Of a stretch of 6,510 nt of DNA, positions 6,105 through 6,510 are shown in pieces. The notes under the pieces are model-generated. The model had not been told where the DNA came from and did not search any database. It saw only the letters and a program-made list of their open reading frames with translations. Position 1 is the stretch's first letter; every line of letters starts with the position of its first letter. The translations under genes and the position numbers were made by a program. Location of the stretch: assembly GCA_024405255.1 (NCBI GenBank), contig JAKSOY010000238.1:1-6510 (forward strand), read 5' to 3'. The DNA comes from Kiritimatiellia bacterium. Lineage in GTDB: Bacteria; Verrucomicrobiota; Kiritimatiellia; RFP12; UBA1067.

Positions 6105-6510
6105 ATGAAGCAGATAGTGACAGTCCTTATTCTTGCAAGCATGTGGTTCGCCAGTACGGCGCAGCCGGTGGCGCTGTCTCTGCCGCCGGTCGAGGAGGCC
6201 GATGCGGAGGTGGTGACGAACGTGCCGCTGCCCGCGCTTTCGCGGCGGGCGGGACGGTTCGCGTTCTCGCTCGGCTGCCGCGCCACGCCGACGAACAACG
6301 TCGAGATCGCGTTCGGTGCGGATGCCGATGAGGACGGCGTTCTCGCGCCGCGCGAGACGCGGCTCGTCGTCGGCTGGGACTGCGGTTCGTGGTTCGTGCA
6401 GCAGGGCTTTGCGGGTGAAAGGACGACGGCGTGGAGTCCGTCGACGGACGGGACGAGGACGCTGGACTGGAACCTCGCGCTGGGCCTGAATGCCGTGCCG
6501 AGCCGCCTCG
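6105..6510 (+). CDS. N-terminal part of a secreted protein with an EF-hand-like loop (3' end outside window)
   Basis: From ATG 6105 the frame stays open to the window edge (135 codons). MKQIVTVLILASMWFASTAQ is a textbook signal peptide: a short basic start, a hydrophobic core, then Ser-Thr-Ala before the likely cleavage near residue 19-20. The mature part contains DADEDGVLAPRE at residues 73-84 (6321-6356). It fits the 12-residue calcium-binding loop pattern, with Asp at positions 1, 3 and 5, Gly at 6 and Glu at 12. A lone loop of this kind also occurs in dockerin-like and other secreted calcium-binding proteins, and no partner loop is visible before the edge. VVGWDCGSWFV follows. I do not recognise the family. 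The start was chosen for the GAGGT site and signal peptide. The frame also extends up to ATG 6021, which overlaps the stop of the preceding gene as ATGA. Codon use returns to the GC-rich style of the left-hand genes. Confidence 0.8.
   Translation, partial: MKQIVTVLILASMWFASTAQPVALSLPPVEEADAEVVTNVPLPALSRRAGRFAFSLGCRATPTNNVEIAFGADADEDGVLAPRETRLVVGWDCGSWFVQQGFAGERTTAWSPSTDGTRTLDWNLALGLNAVPSRL

Noticed and set aside
1..6510. CRISPR array, tRNA/rRNA genes, insertion sequence ends
   Set aside because: No regularly spaced repeats, no recognised tRNA- or rRNA-like sequence, and no terminal inverted repeats with a transposase were seen on either strand.

Overview
This 6.5 kb window probably comes from a Gram-negative gut-type anaerobe of the Verrucomicrobiota/Kiritimatiellota/Lentisphaerota kind. 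That placement is an inference. It rests on the GC-rich codon use of the flanking genes, on secreted multidomain proteins of the LamG-like/Ig-like/CotH sort, and on a secreted protein carrying an EF-hand-like DxDxDG loop. No rRNA or tRNA gene is present to fix the taxonomy.

Layout, all on the + strand. (1) 2-157 is the last 51 codons of an upstream gene. (2) 157-2862 starts inside the TAATG overlap with that gene. It encodes a 901-residue secreted protein with a signal peptide, a probable concanavalin-like N-terminal domain, a 'GNW..NWS' strand motif, an Ig-like domain, a complete CotH-type kinase domain and a C-terminal beta-sandwich. (3) 2863-3147 is intergenic. It holds a small hairpin (2904-2927), a clear intrinsic terminator (3037-3067) and a candidate extended -10 promoter placed directly on the terminator (3047-3075). 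(4) 3148-6024 encodes a single-chain restriction-modification enzyme. It has an N-terminal PD-(D/E)XK nuclease of the HsdR-N type, a helical linker, a gamma-class N6-adenine methyltransferase and one HsdS-like target-recognition domain, with no helicase motor. (5) 6025-6104 is a short gap with a candidate promoter. (6) 6105 to the window end is the 5' part of a new secreted-protein gene.

The window reads as a one-gene restriction-modification unit, with its own promoter and leader, sitting between surface or secreted protein genes. Its composition differs from its neighbours: ATA and AGA codons recur in it but are rare in the CotH gene, which suggests horizontal acquisition.

The least explained stretch is 3076-3438. 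It is an open frame continuous with the enzyme, but it has no recognisable domain. It contains a 16-bp palindrome and a long hairpin whose three wobble pairs work only in + strand RNA and which is followed by five T. It may be a regulatory leader rather than coding sequence, with the functional start near 3439.
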